Assembly: GCF_902826915.1 (NCBI RefSeq)
Contig: NZ_CADEGP010000028.1
Coordinates: 1 to 32,620 of the forward strand
Reading direction: 5' to 3'
DNA length: 32,620 nucleotides
From: an uncultured Nitrosomonas sp.
Lineage (GTDB): Bacteria > Pseudomonadota > Gammaproteobacteria > Burkholderiales > Nitrosomonadaceae
In this document: one piece after another, positions 16,087-24,591 of the stretch
Position numbering within the stretch: the first letter of the stretch is position 1
How the letters are laid out: each line of letters opens with the position of its first letter
Program-made: the position numbers and the translations under genes
Notes under the pieces: model-generated
Told to the model about the DNA's origin: nothing
The model's input: the letters and a program-made list of their open reading frames with translations, nothing else
The model's database searches: none

Positions 16087-16740
16087 TTGAAAACACTCAA
16101 AGAGGAATTGAGCACACGCGTCGCCGCATATGATCACTGGGCAGAACGTCGTCGTCATGGACCGGACGGACATAATAACCGCAAGTTATGGGTGCTGGCT
16201 TGTATGGACGAACGTCTGCCGATCGATGAAGCGCTTGGTATTCAAGTGGATACCCCAGCAGGTGGCGGGGATGCGCACTGCTTTCGCAATGCGGGGGGTA
16301 TCGTCACTGACGATGCAATTCGCTCGGCGATGCTGACTTGCAATTTTTTTGGTACCAAGGAAATCGTCATAGTACAGCATACGCAATGTGGCATGCTGTC
16401 TGCAAATGCGACCGATCTGGAGAAAATGCTGCGCGACAAGGGGGTCGACACCGATAATATCGCGCTGGACCCGACATTGCCCGAATTGAAACTGGAGCAA
16501 GGGGCTTTTGCCAAATGGATTGGGATGATGGATGATGTAGATGAGACTTGTATGAAGACGATAGAAATATTTAAGAATCATCCGCTTATCCCGAAGGATG
16601 TGGTCATCAGCGGCTGGATTTGGGAAGTTGAAACGCGTCGGCTGAGAGCACCCACACGAGATGCTGAAAAAAGAGCGAGAACCGATGTCATTTCAGATCA
16701 ATTTGGTGTCAAAGGGAAGCAGCCGCCTCGTTGGAGCTGA
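16087..16740 (+). CDS. Beta-carbonic-anhydrase-fold enzyme, COS/CS2 hydrolase-like
   Basis: 217 residues. The start is a TTG at 16087, chosen because AAGGAG lies eight bases upstream and no ATG or GTG competes. Zinc-site motifs of beta-class enzymes are present: CMDERL (C39, catalytic dyad D41/R43) and HTQCGM (H98, C101), with FRNAGGIVTDDAIRS between them. Ordinary beta-CAs share this site, but CMDxRL, the RNAGG-DDAIRS block and the short length place it near the carbonyl sulfide hydrolase (Thiobacillus COSase) and CS2 hydrolase group as I know it. Possible substrates are therefore COS, CS2 or CO2. A sigma-54 promoter and a dedicated activator argue for induction by a specific compound rather than housekeeping CO2 hydration. 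The substrate is an inference. Confidence 0.75.
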   Translation: MKTLKEELSTRVAAYDHWAERRRHGPDGHNNRKLWVLACMDERLPIDEALGIQVDTPAGGGDAHCFRNAGGIVTDDAIRSAMLTCNFFGTKEIVIVQHTQCGMLSANATDLEKMLRDKGVDTDNIALDPTLPELKLEQGAFAKWIGMMDDVDETCMKTIEIFKNHPLIPKDVVISGWIWEVETRRLRAPTRDAEKRARTDVISDQFGVKGKQPPRWS

Positions 16741-16799
16741 ATTTAAGAAATAAAGCCTGAAAGCGTGATCATTTGTGATATCAAGTGGTCACGTTTTAA

Positions 16800-16937
16800 C
16801 AGGCCGTTGAAAAACATTTTCGAAGCAGCTGATGCAAGGCAAAAACGGGTGAAAAGGCGCATTATGCCTAATAAATGAGCGTCTTGAACCTGCTTTTAAC
16901 ACCGCAGCGGCAATGCAGATAGTTTTTCAACGGGCTG
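16800..16937 (-). repeat. MITE-like repeat, copy 2 (inverted)
   Basis: 138 bp, near-identical to the reverse complement of 14115-14253, with small differences in the middle. Terminal repeats are CAGGCCGTTGAAAAAC and GTTTTTCAACGGGCTG (15 of 16). Together with copy 1 it brackets the sigma-54 activator and beta-CA-like gene. It lies 59 bases after the hydrolase stop and may act as its terminator. Confidence 0.8.
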
Positions 16938-16975
16938 TTCTTGAGAAACGTTTTGTTAATGGATAATGATTCTAA

Positions 16976-17218
16976 ATGCCAACTTATGATTATTTGTGCA
17001 CACGGTGCGAGTTACAATTCGAAATACGCCACTCAATCAATGCGTCCAACCCAAATTGCTTAGCTTGTGGGAGTGCTACAGAAAAAATTATTCTTTCTGC
17101 TCCTGCAATGCGCGGCAACATGGCACGTGGGCGTGATCTGGCAATGCGCTCGCTGCAGCCGAAAACCGATCAGGTAAATCATGTGCATGGACCTGGATGT
17201 GGATGTAGGAATCATTAG
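16976..17218 (+). CDS. FmdB-family zinc-ribbon protein
   Basis: 80 residues beginning MPTYDYLCTRCELQFE, the hallmark of FmdB-type putative regulatory proteins, with two CxxC knuckles (CTRC and CLACG) forming a zinc ribbon. The tail is short and His/Cys-rich (HGPGCGCRNH), an additional possible metal site. Members are named for a gene beside the formamidase of Methylophilus, and a direct function is not firmly known. It follows the beta-CA-like gene in the same direction, separated by the second MITE copy, so co-transcription is uncertain. No clear ribosome site is visible before the ATG. Confidence 0.8.
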   Translation: MPTYDYLCTRCELQFEIRHSINASNPNCLACGSATEKIILSAPAMRGNMARGRDLAMRSLQPKTDQVNHVHGPGCGCRNH

Positions 17219-17362
17219 CATTTTTAAGCGCATAAGTAAAGCTTTATTCATGTTGTGGGGTGGAGCGTGATGTCACTCTGGTAATGGCTACTGTTCAATG
17301 CAGTGAAACCAATCCTGCAAGTGCTCCAATTGAATTATTTGTTTGTCGGGAATATCTTGAAG

Positions 17363-18262
17363 TTATGTCGTAGAATCTTCTGCTATTTTTTGTCCAACCG
17401 CGATAAATTGTTGAATATAGGGAATGGCCTTGTCAGGCTCTCGCATTGCTAGTAATAATTTCTGATAGAGTCCTTTTTTACCAATGCGAATTTTTCTGAG
17501 TTTGAGATCTTTGCTTTTAATATCGATGAGCCATTCGGGCAAGACACAAACTCCGCGTTTAAGCACTGTCATTTGTAACATGATTTCTAAGGACTCTATT
17601 TGTTTTAGCTTGGCTGGTTCAAGGTGTACGGGTGTCATAAAATGCGTCAGAATATCCAATCTTTCCGGTGATACTGGGAAAGTTAGCAAGGTTTCCTTAC
17701 TCAAAAGCTCGGGTGTTAGATATTTTATGTCTGCCAATGGGTGATTGGCAGCCACTAGCAATACCAATTGATATTCAGCCAAAATTTCATAAACGATATT
17801 TTCTTTTTTGACCATATCGGGTGTGATCAAAACATCAATATGATGATTGAGTAAGCCTTCCAATCCGGTAAATTGGAATTTTTGTACGATATCGATATCC
17901 ATCTCAGGCATTTTTCGCATGAACTGCCCAATCATCCCCGTGAGCCATTCAAAGCAAGGGTAGCATTCCACGCCGATACGTAAAATTCCTTGCCGGCCTT
18001 CGCTGTAGGCTCCAAGTGTTTTTTCCGCTTGGGACAAAACCGGCAACACTTGATTGGCTACTTCCAGCAGGAGTTTTCCCGCTTGAGTCAAGCGCAAGTT
18101 GCGGCCTTCACGCTCCCACAATGTAACGCTTAGTTTTTTTTCCAGGTAGCTAATCTGATGTGATAAGGCAGGTTGGCTTAAACAGAGCGCATTGGCGGCT
18201 TCGGTAAGCGTGCCATTGATATGAAGCGCTTGGATAATCTTAAGGTGGCTGTGTTCGATCAT
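17363..18262 (-). CDS. metR: LysR-type regulator of methionine synthesis
   Basis: 299 residues. The N-terminal winged helix-turn-helix starts MIEHSHLKIIQALHINGTLTEAA and contains LCLSQPALSHQISYLEKKL, followed by the LysR effector domain (EGRQGILRIGVECYPCFEWL). The CYPCFEWL stretch and divergent placement against metE identify it as MetR, which uses homocysteine as coactivator. The 101-base region to metE contains an inverted repeat suited to LysR binding. Reads from the ATG at 18262. Confidence 0.9.
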   Translation of the reverse strand: MIEHSHLKIIQALHINGTLTEAANALCLSQPALSHQISYLEKKLSVTLWEREGRNLRLTQAGKLLLEVANQVLPVLSQAEKTLGAYSEGRQGILRIGVECYPCFEWLTGMIGQFMRKMPEMDIDIVQKFQFTGLEGLLNHHIDVLITPDMVKKENIVYEILAEYQLVLLVAANHPLADIKYLTPELLSKETLLTFPVSPERLDILTHFMTPVHLEPAKLKQIESLEIMLQMTVLKRGVCVLPEWLIDIKSKDLKLRKIRIGKKGLYQKLLLAMREPDKAIPYIQQFIAVGQKIAEDSTT

Positions 18263-18279
18263 TTATGAGAAAACCTAAT

Positions 18280-18299
18280 TGATAGATTAAAATTTATCA
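18280..18299. promoter_or_regulatory. LysR-type operator in the metR-metE intergenic region
   Basis: TGATA-N10-TATCA is a perfect inverted repeat containing a T-N-A spaced core, 18 bases from the metR start and 65 from the metE start. It fits the general LTTR box. It differs from the enteric MetR consensus TGAA-N5-TTCA, so assignment rests on symmetry and position. Confidence 0.45.
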
Positions 18300-18363
18300 T
18301 TATTATTTATTAATCCTTATTCGTACAATAACTCAATCAATATTTATGAGTGGTGATGAAATT

Positions 18364-20664
18364 ATGGTGACAACACACAATCTTGGGTTCCCGCGTATTG
18401 GTAGAAACCGGGAATTAAAATTTGCCTTAGAAAAATACTGGAAAGGTGACATTTCTGAGCAAGCTTTATCAGACACCGCAACAGACCTTCGCATCCAGCA
18501 TTGGCAGGATCAATCCATGCTCGATTGGATTCCGGTGGGTGATTTTTCATTATACGATCATGTGCTGGATATGAGTTTTATGCTGGGCAATATTCCGCAG
18601 CGGGTCAGTTCATTTTCTGCCAGTAGTCCGATAGACAATTATTTTCGTGTGGCGAGAGGCCGTTCAGCACACGATATCGCTGCTCATTCATGTGTTAATG
18701 CGGGTGAAATGACAAAATGGTTTGATACCAATTATCACTATATCGTACCTGAATTTAACCGGAATACACGATTTGCGTTGAATGCCGACCACTTACTCGA
18801 ACAAATCCAGCAAGCTCAGAAAATCCATCAGCACATTAAACCCGTCATTCTCGGGCCGGCCACTTATTTATGGCTGGGAAAATCCAAGGACGGCAGCGAT
18901 AAGCTTGATCGATTGGACGATTTACTCGGCGTCTATGCGCAATTGTTCGATCAACTCAAGCATGCGGGTATTCACTGGGTGCAAATCGACGAGCCGATTT
19001 TGGTCATGGAGTTGACGCAAGAGTGGAAATATGCGGTGCGAAATACTTATTATCAATTACAAGCTGCGCCTGTCAATCTGATGTTGACAACGTATTTTGG
19101 GCAATTGCAAGACAATCTGCAGCTTGCTTGCGAGCTGCCGGTCCAGGGATTGCATCTGGATGCTGTCACGGCTTATGACGAAATTGACAAGGTCATTGAC
19201 TGGCTGCCCGGGCATAAGATACTTTCGCTGGGTATTGTCAACGGGCGTAACATTTGGAAGGCCGATTTAACTGAGATACTCAATTGGTTGGAGCCGGTGC
19301 ATGCACGCCTGCAAGAGCGGCTTTGGCTTGCGCCTTCCTGTTCTTTGCTACATGTGCCGGTTGACCTGGGTAGCGAGCAGAAACTCGACGCAGATATCCG
19401 GTCGTGGCTGGCATTCGCCACACAGAAATTAAATGAAATCGAAGTGCTGGCAAATGCTTTGAATCATGGCAGAGAAAGCGTTGCTGAGATTCTGCTGGAA
19501 AATAGCGCGTCAGTTTCTAACCGTAAGCAATCCAAACGTGTACATCACGAGAATACGAAAGCGCGTGTACGTGAAATCAATGAGGCGATGGGTATACGTC
19601 AATCGTCTTATAATCAGCGATCAGTCGTGCAACGCAAGCAGTTCCAATTGCCGTTGTTTCCTACCACAACGATTGGTTCTTTCCCGCAGACGTTGGAAAT
19701 CAGGCAGAAACGCCGTGATTTTCGTGCAGGTAAACTGCTGGAAACGGATTATCGGAAAGCGATGCGAGAAGAAATTGAATTTTGTGTGCGTGAACAGGAA
19801 GCATTGGGGCTGGATGTTTTGGTACATGGTGAGCCGGAGCGTAACGATATGGTGGAGTATTTCGGCGAGCAACTCGCCGGATTTGCTTTTACTCAATTTG
19901 GCTGGGTGCAGTCTTATGGATCACGTTGTGTCAAGCCACCGATTATTTATGGCGATGTTTCACATTCGCATGCAATGACTACAGAATGGATTCAATATGC
20001 TCAATCGCTTACCTGTAAGCCGATGAAAGGAATGCTTACAGGCCCGGTGACGATGCTAAATTGGTCATTTGTGCGTGACGATCAGTCCCGCGCACAAACA
20101 TGTATGCAGTTGGCGCTTGCGATACGCGATGAAGTTCTGGCTTTGGAACAAGCGGGTATTAAAATTATTCAGATTGATGAAGCTGCAATGAGAGAAGGTC
20201 TGCCGCTCAGAAGATCGCAATGGAATGGCTATCTGGACTGGGCTATTCGTGCATTCCGTATCACCGCAAACGGTGTAAAAGATGAAACACAAATTCATAC
20301 GCATATGTGTTATTCGGAATTCAATGACATTATGGCGGCGATAGCACGCATGGATGCTGATGTCATCACGATCGAGACATCGCGCTCGGATATGGAGTTG
20401 CTGGATGCCTTTGATCAGTTTCGATATCCGAACGAAATCGGCCCAGGAGTGTATGATATCCACTCGCCCAATATACCTTCTGTTGATTCCATTATTGAAT
20501 TAATGGAGAAAGCTGTGCAACGAATACCAGTTGAACGCTTGTGGGTGAATCCGGATTGCGGGCTAAAAACGCGCACTTGGGAAGAAGTAAAACCGGCATT
20601 GCACAATATGATTGCTGCCAGTCGGTATTTAGCCCGCAATTTAAGCACAGAGCAGATCAGCTAA
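18364..20664 (+). CDS. metE: Cobalamin-independent methionine synthase
   Basis: 766 residues from the ATG at 18364 ([19 protein letters not shown]); the in-frame ATG at 18346 adds six residues with no ribosome site and no family resemblance. It transfers the methyl group of 5-methyl-tetrahydrofolate polyglutamate to homocysteine, making methionine. Both barrels are seen: the N-terminal with [19 protein letters not shown], and the C-terminal beginning near [15 protein letters not shown]. Zinc ligands lie in HTHMCYSEF, in the Glu of [16 protein letters not shown] context (here [10 protein letters not shown]) and in NPDCGLKTR. The pABA synthase gene follows after 70 bases in the same direction. 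Confidence 0.95.
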   Translation: MVTTHNLGFPRIGRNRELKFALEKYWKGDISEQALSDTATDLRIQHWQDQSMLDWIPVGDFSLYDHVLDMSFMLGNIPQRVSSFSASSPIDNYFRVARGRSAHDIAAHSCVNAGEMTKWFDTNYHYIVPEFNRNTRFALNADHLLEQIQQAQKIHQHIKPVILGPATYLWLGKSKDGSDKLDRLDDLLGVYAQLFDQLKHAGIHWVQIDEPILVMELTQEWKYAVRNTYYQLQAAPVNLMLTTYFGQLQDNLQLACELPVQGLHLDAVTAYDEIDKVIDWLPGHKILSLGIVNGRNIWKADLTEILNWLEPVHARLQERLWLAPSCSLLHVPVDLGSEQKLDADIRSWLAFATQKLNEIEVLANALNHGRESVAEILLENSASVSNRKQSKRVHHENTKARVREINEAMGIRQSSYNQRSVVQRKQFQLPLFPTTTIGSFPQTLEIRQKRRDFRAGKLLETDYRKAMREEIEFCVREQEALGLDVLVHGEPERNDMVEYFGEQLAGFAFTQFGWVQSYGSRCVKPPIIYGDVSHSHAMTTEWIQYAQSLTCKPMKGMLTGPVTMLNWSFVRDDQSRAQTCMQLALAIRDEVLALEQAGIKIIQIDEAAMREGLPLRRSQWNGYLDWAIRAFRITANGVKDETQIHTHMCYSEFNDIMAAIARMDADVITIETSRSDMELLDAFDQFRYPNEIGPGVYDIHSPNIPSVDSIIELMEKAVQRIPVERLWVNPDCGLKTRTWEEVKPALHNMIAASRYLARNLSTEQIS

Positions 20665-20734
20665 ATTTGACTTGCCGGTGTTATTTAGCGATGATATGCA
20701 ACACTTTATCCATCACGGTTTAAAAGGAGTAATC

Positions 20735-21478
20735 ATGACGACCAATACCATATTCAAGCAAAAAATCACTGCCATTATCGGCGAAAAACATCTGCTCAAA
20801 CATCCGTTCTATATTGCCTGGACCGAAGGAAAATTGACGAAGGAGCAATTACGCCATTACGCCGAACAATATTTCTATAATGTACTGGCTGAACCCACGT
20901 ACCTAAGTGCAGTACATTTCAATACGCCACATATGCATTCGGAATCAAATAGCGGTGATATTAGCGTGCGCCAGGAAGTATTGAAAAATCTGATTGATGA
21001 AGAACATGGCGAAAAAAATCATCCAGCTTTATGGAAAAATTTTGCTTTTGCATTGGGTGCAAATGACAAGAGTTTAGCTAATGCATCCGCATTGCCGACT
21101 ACCGAAAAGCTTGTTTCCACATTCCGGGATATTTGCTTAAATCGGCCTTTCTATGCAGGGCTTGCAGCGTTACACGCGTTTGAATCACAAGTACCCGACA
21201 TTGCTGCGGTCAAAATTGATGGATTGGCTAAGTTTTATGGTATGAAGAATCCTGAGGATTATGAATTCTTCTCAGTTCATCAAAAGGCCGATGTTTATCA
21301 TTCTCAAGCTGAATGGGCAATCATCGAGCGATTTGCCGATAACCCAGAAAAACAAGCAGAAGTGTTAGCTGCAACCCAAGAAGCTTGCGATGCACTATGG
21401 GGTTTCCTGGATGGAATCCATGAGACCTATTGTGCTAATCTGATGTGTGAGCAAAAAGAAGCAGCAGCCTTACATTAA
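20735..21478 (+). CDS. CADD-type para-aminobenzoate synthase (self-sacrificing, heme-oxygenase-like diiron fold)
   Basis: 247 residues from the ATG at 20735, preceded by AAAGGAG seven bases upstream; the frame is open further upstream but has no ribosome site there. It belongs to the PqqC/TenA-like helical fold. Compared by spacing with Chlamydia CADD, the metal ligands fall at E89, H96, E150, H182, D186 and H189, and the amine-donor Lys152 of CADD corresponds to K160. Tyr27 of CADD corresponds to Y26 (HPFYIAW). Tyr141 of CADD is F149 here. CADD-type enzymes make pABA from their own residues, replacing PabABC; a Nitrosomonas europaea homologue was reported to rescue pab mutants, as I recall. 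Neighbouring metE consumes a folate cofactor. Confidence 0.85.
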   Translation: MTTNTIFKQKITAIIGEKHLLKHPFYIAWTEGKLTKEQLRHYAEQYFYNVLAEPTYLSAVHFNTPHMHSESNSGDISVRQEVLKNLIDEEHGEKNHPALWKNFAFALGANDKSLANASALPTTEKLVSTFRDICLNRPFYAGLAALHAFESQVPDIAAVKIDGLAKFYGMKNPEDYEFFSVHQKADVYHSQAEWAIIERFADNPEKQAEVLAATQEACDALWGFLDGIHETYCANLMCEQKEAAALH

Positions 21479-21506
21479 GCATACGAAAGTTTGCTTCAAT
21501 CTCTTG

Positions 21507-21561
21507 TGACAAGCTCAGTGTGAATGCTAATTCCGTGATTATGTTTCTACTGGGCTTGTCA
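21507..21561. repeat. Inverted repeat, 13-bp arms, 29-base loop
   Basis: TGACAAGCTCAGT pairs with ACTGGGCTTGTCA; in RNA all 13 positions pair with one G-U. No T-run follows, so a simple intrinsic terminator is unlikely. It starts 28 bases after the stop of the pABA synthase gene and could protect that transcript's 3' end. Confidence 0.5.
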
Positions 21562-21648
21562 TAGTCGATTATTACCGCGCCTATTGTCGATAATCATTGT
21601 CCTCCATACCTTGGATTAAGGCTGTTAGCATAATTTGAGTGCTGTAAC

Positions 21649-21689
21649 AATAAGCTAATCTTTCGGGATGACCGAAAGATTAGCTTATT
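21649..21689. terminator. Perfect 18-bp hairpin, possible bidirectional terminator
   Basis: Arms AATAAGCTAATCTTTCGG and CCGAAAGATTAGCTTATT are exact complements around a GATGA loop. The outer AATAA/TTATT gives a short A/T flank rather than a true U-tract. It would be a stable transcript end for the upstream operon; it could also be a transposon end or REP-like element. Confidence 0.55.
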
Positions 21690-21890
21690 CGTTGGTACTT
21701 TTAAGGCGACTGTCAATTCCAACCACCAGCTAGGTCAGTGATTTTTGATGATCTGCTTTAGTTTTCTGCCAAAAGTTTGCCGGATCGCGGCATGTTTAGC
21801 GTATATAATGCTACGTTTGACTCATTTGAATAATTTTTGCATGTCTAAACGGGGATTGTCATTTGATCCTCGCAAAACATTTTCATTACT

Positions 21891-23117
21891 ATGCGCCCAA
21901 TTCTAAAATCCAGAAAATTAATGAATGTTTGTTATGACATTCGTGGACCGGTGCTTGAACGCGCCCGTCAAATGGAGGAAGAAGGTCATCACATTATCAA
22001 ACTGAATATTGGTAACCCAGCGACATTTGGTTTTGATGTACCCGAGGAAATTCTGCAGGATGTGATCCGTAATTTATCGGAGGCTTCCGGTTATTGCGAC
22101 TCTAAAGGATTGTTTGCTGCGCGTAAGGCGATTATGCATTACACGCAAGAAAAGCAGATTAAAAATGTGCAGTTGGATGATATTTTTATTGGCAATGGCG
22201 TATCTGAACTGGTTGTTTTGACGATGCAGGCATTACTGGATAATGGTGATGAAGTGTTGATTCCAATGCCGGATTATCCATTGTGGACTGCTGCAGTTGT
22301 GCTTTCAGGTGGAACGGCCAAACATTATTTGTGCGATGAAGAGTCGGGCTGGTTGCCAAATCTGGATGATATTCGCGCCAAAATTACACCCAAGACACGC
22401 GCGATTGTTATTATCAACCCCAATAATCCCACCGGCGCACTCTATCCGAATGAATTATTGCTCGAGATCATCGAAATTGCCCGGCAGCATCAGTTGATCA
22501 TTTATGCGGATGAGATCTACGACAAGATATTGTATGAACAAGCAACGCATACCTCGATTGCGTCACTGGCGGAGGATGTTTTGTTTGTGACGTTCAACGG
22601 TTTATCCAAAAATTACCGTGCGGCTGGTTTCCGTTCCGGTTGGGTGGTGGTCTCGGGCGAAAAAGGTCATGCTCGAGATTACATTGCGGGATTGAATATG
22701 CTCGCATCCATGCGATTGTGCGCGAATGTGCCGTCGCAATTTGGGATTCAAACCGCATTGGGGGGTTATCAAAGTATTTATGACCTAACTTTGCCCACAG
22801 GCCGATTGATGCGCCAACGCGACGTGGCGTGGAAATTGTTGACTGACATTCCCGGCGTAACTTGTTTTAAGCCACAATCGGCGTTGTATTTGTTTCCGCG
22901 CCTTGATCCCGAGATTTATCCGATTGAAGATGATCAAAAATTTGCATTGGAACTTTTGCTCGAAGAGAAAGTTTTAATAGTGCAGGGCACTGGGTTTAAT
23001 TGGATGAAGCCGGATCATTTTCGCGTGGTATTTTTGCCCAATGCGGATGATTTGACTGAGGCTTGCGGTCGCATTGCGCATTTTTTGCAGCATTACCGCA
23101 AGCGTCATGGTACTTAA
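21891..23117 (+). CDS. alaA: PLP-dependent aminotransferase, AlaA-like
   Basis: 408 residues of fold type I class I/II aminotransferase. The N-terminus (YDIRGPVLERARQMEEEGHHIIKLNIGNPATFGFD) is characteristic of the AlaA/YfbQ group, which makes alanine from pyruvate and glutamate. The PLP lysine is in FNGLSKNYRAAGFRSGW, and the substrate-carboxylate Arg near FRVVFLP. NPNNPTGALY and YADEIYDKILY are the classical cofactor-contact segments. It lies 84 bases before hom in the same direction, an arrangement found in other betaproteobacteria. An Ala/Val/other amino acid specificity cannot be settled from sequence. Confidence 0.85.
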   Translation: MRPILKSRKLMNVCYDIRGPVLERARQMEEEGHHIIKLNIGNPATFGFDVPEEILQDVIRNLSEASGYCDSKGLFAARKAIMHYTQEKQIKNVQLDDIFIGNGVSELVVLTMQALLDNGDEVLIPMPDYPLWTAAVVLSGGTAKHYLCDEESGWLPNLDDIRAKITPKTRAIVIINPNNPTGALYPNELLLEIIEIARQHQLIIYADEIYDKILYEQATHTSIASLAEDVLFVTFNGLSKNYRAAGFRSGWVVVSGEKGHARDYIAGLNMLASMRLCANVPSQFGIQTALGGYQSIYDLTLPTGRLMRQRDVAWKLLTDIPGVTCFKPQSALYLFPRLDPEIYPIEDDQKFALELLLEEKVLIVQGTGFNWMKPDHFRVVFLPNADDLTEACGRIAHFLQHYRKRHGT

Positions 23118-23201
23118 TCATCAAGTGCTTTGACTTTATTTCTCGTCAGCTGACCCCTATAATTACGCATCAATCTAATTGTTTATTTTTTATTTGAATT
23201 T

Positions 23202-24515
23202 ATGAAACCCATTCACATTGGTTTATTAGGCATTGGCACTGTTGGTGGTGGCACATACACTGTTCTCAAACGTAACCAGGAAGAGATCGCGCGCCGTGCG
23301 GGCCGGAAAATTATCGTCAAGATGATAGCTGACAAAGATCTGGATAAAGCCCGGAATTTGGCAGATTCTGGAGTCATCGTAACTGCCGATGCGCATGAAA
23401 TTACTAAAAATCCTGATATTGATATCGTGGTAGAACTGATCGGTGGCCAGACTATTGCCAAGGATCTGATTCTGGAAGCAATCGCCAATGGTAAGCATGT
23501 GGTAACGGCCAATAAGGCTTTGCTGGCGAATCACGGCACCGAAATTTTTGCTGCTGCGCGAGCCAAAGGCGTAATTGTCGCTTTTGAGGCTGCGGTGGCG
23601 GGTGGTATCCCGATCATTAAAGCGCTGCGCGAAGGATTGACGGCCAATCGCATTACCTGGATAGCCGGGATCATCAATGGCACAGCAAATTTTATTTTGT
23701 CGGAAATGCGCGAAAAGGGATTGTCGTTCGAGCAAGTTCTGGCACAGGCGCAAAAGCTTGGTTATGCTGAAGCTGACCCTACCTATGACATTGAAGGCAT
23801 TGATGCTGCGCACAAAATCACTTTGATGTCGGCGATTGCATTTGGCATACCGGTACAATTCAGCAAAGTATATACCGAAGGAATTACTAAGCTGACCGGC
23901 GAGGATATCCGCTATGCCGAAGAGCTCGGTTATCGGATCAAACTGCTGGGGATTACCAAACGTGTGGCAAAAGGCATTGAACTGCGTGTGCATCCCACAT
24001 TAATTCCAATGCGGCGTTTAATTGCTAACGTCGAAGGCGTGATGAATGCGGTTGTCGTCAACGGTGATGCGGTTGGTGCGACGCTTTACTATGGTGCTGG
24101 AGCGGGTGCTGAACCAACTGCCAGTTCAGTAATTGCGGATTTGGTCGATGTGACGCGGATGCAAACCGCTGATCCAATGCATCGCGTTCCAACCTTATCA
24201 TTCCAGCCGGATTCATTGTCCGATACACCGATTATTCCAATGGAAGAAGTCGAAACTTCGTATTATCTGCGTTTGCAAGTGATCGATAAACCGGGCGTGA
24301 TGGCTGAAATTACACGCATTGTGGCAGAAAATAATATTTCTATCAGCGCCATGATCCAGAAGGAAGCCAGCAACGATTCCGACAAAGTTGGCATTATCAT
24401 GTTGACGCATTTGACGGCTGAAAAGAATATCAATGCAGCAATCGCTCTTATTGAATCGTTACCCGTGGTGACGAGCAAGGTGATCCGTGTTCGCATCGAA
24501 GAATTAAACAATTAA
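23202..24515 (+). CDS. hom: Homoserine dehydrogenase
   Basis: 437 residues, the length of monofunctional enzymes. It has the NAD(P)-binding glycine loop GLLGIGTVGGGT, the substrate segment KHVVTANKALLANHG, the catalytic-domain signature AGGIPIIKALREGLTANRI, and LGYAEADPTYDIEGIDAAHK. The C-terminal ACT domain (YYLRLQVIDKPGVMAEITRIVAENNISI) implies feedback control by threonine. It reduces aspartate semialdehyde to homoserine, the branch point to threonine and methionine. It precedes thrC by 76 bases. Confidence 0.97.
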   Translation: MKPIHIGLLGIGTVGGGTYTVLKRNQEEIARRAGRKIIVKMIADKDLDKARNLADSGVIVTADAHEITKNPDIDIVVELIGGQTIAKDLILEAIANGKHVVTANKALLANHGTEIFAAARAKGVIVAFEAAVAGGIPIIKALREGLTANRITWIAGIINGTANFILSEMREKGLSFEQVLAQAQKLGYAEADPTYDIEGIDAAHKITLMSAIAFGIPVQFSKVYTEGITKLTGEDIRYAEELGYRIKLLGITKRVAKGIELRVHPTLIPMRRLIANVEGVMNAVVVNGDAVGATLYYGAGAGAEPTASSVIADLVDVTRMQTADPMHRVPTLSFQPDSLSDTPIIPMEEVETSYYLRLQVIDKPGVMAEITRIVAENNISISAMIQKEASNDSDKVGIIMLTHLTAEKNINAAIALIESLPVVTSKVIRVRIEELNN

Positions 24516-24591
24516 AGCTGTGGATACCGATTATCGTTGCGTTTTGTAAGTAGGACACAACACGGTCACTTAAAACTAACTAAAATCAAGC

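Larger units (their letters stand above)
21479..21890. other. Intergenic stretch with two long hairpins
   Basis: No gene is supported. The region holds two separate inverted repeats (21507-21561 and 21649-21689) and, near its end, a TATAAT at 21804-21809 that is probably the -10 of the alaA-like gene. The nearest -35-like hexamer, TTGCCG at 21777, is 21 bases away, too far for a standard promoter. Confidence 0.5.

Noticed and set aside
20672..20734. N-terminal extension of the pABA synthase
   Set aside because: The AAAGGAG site and homology both place the start at 20735.
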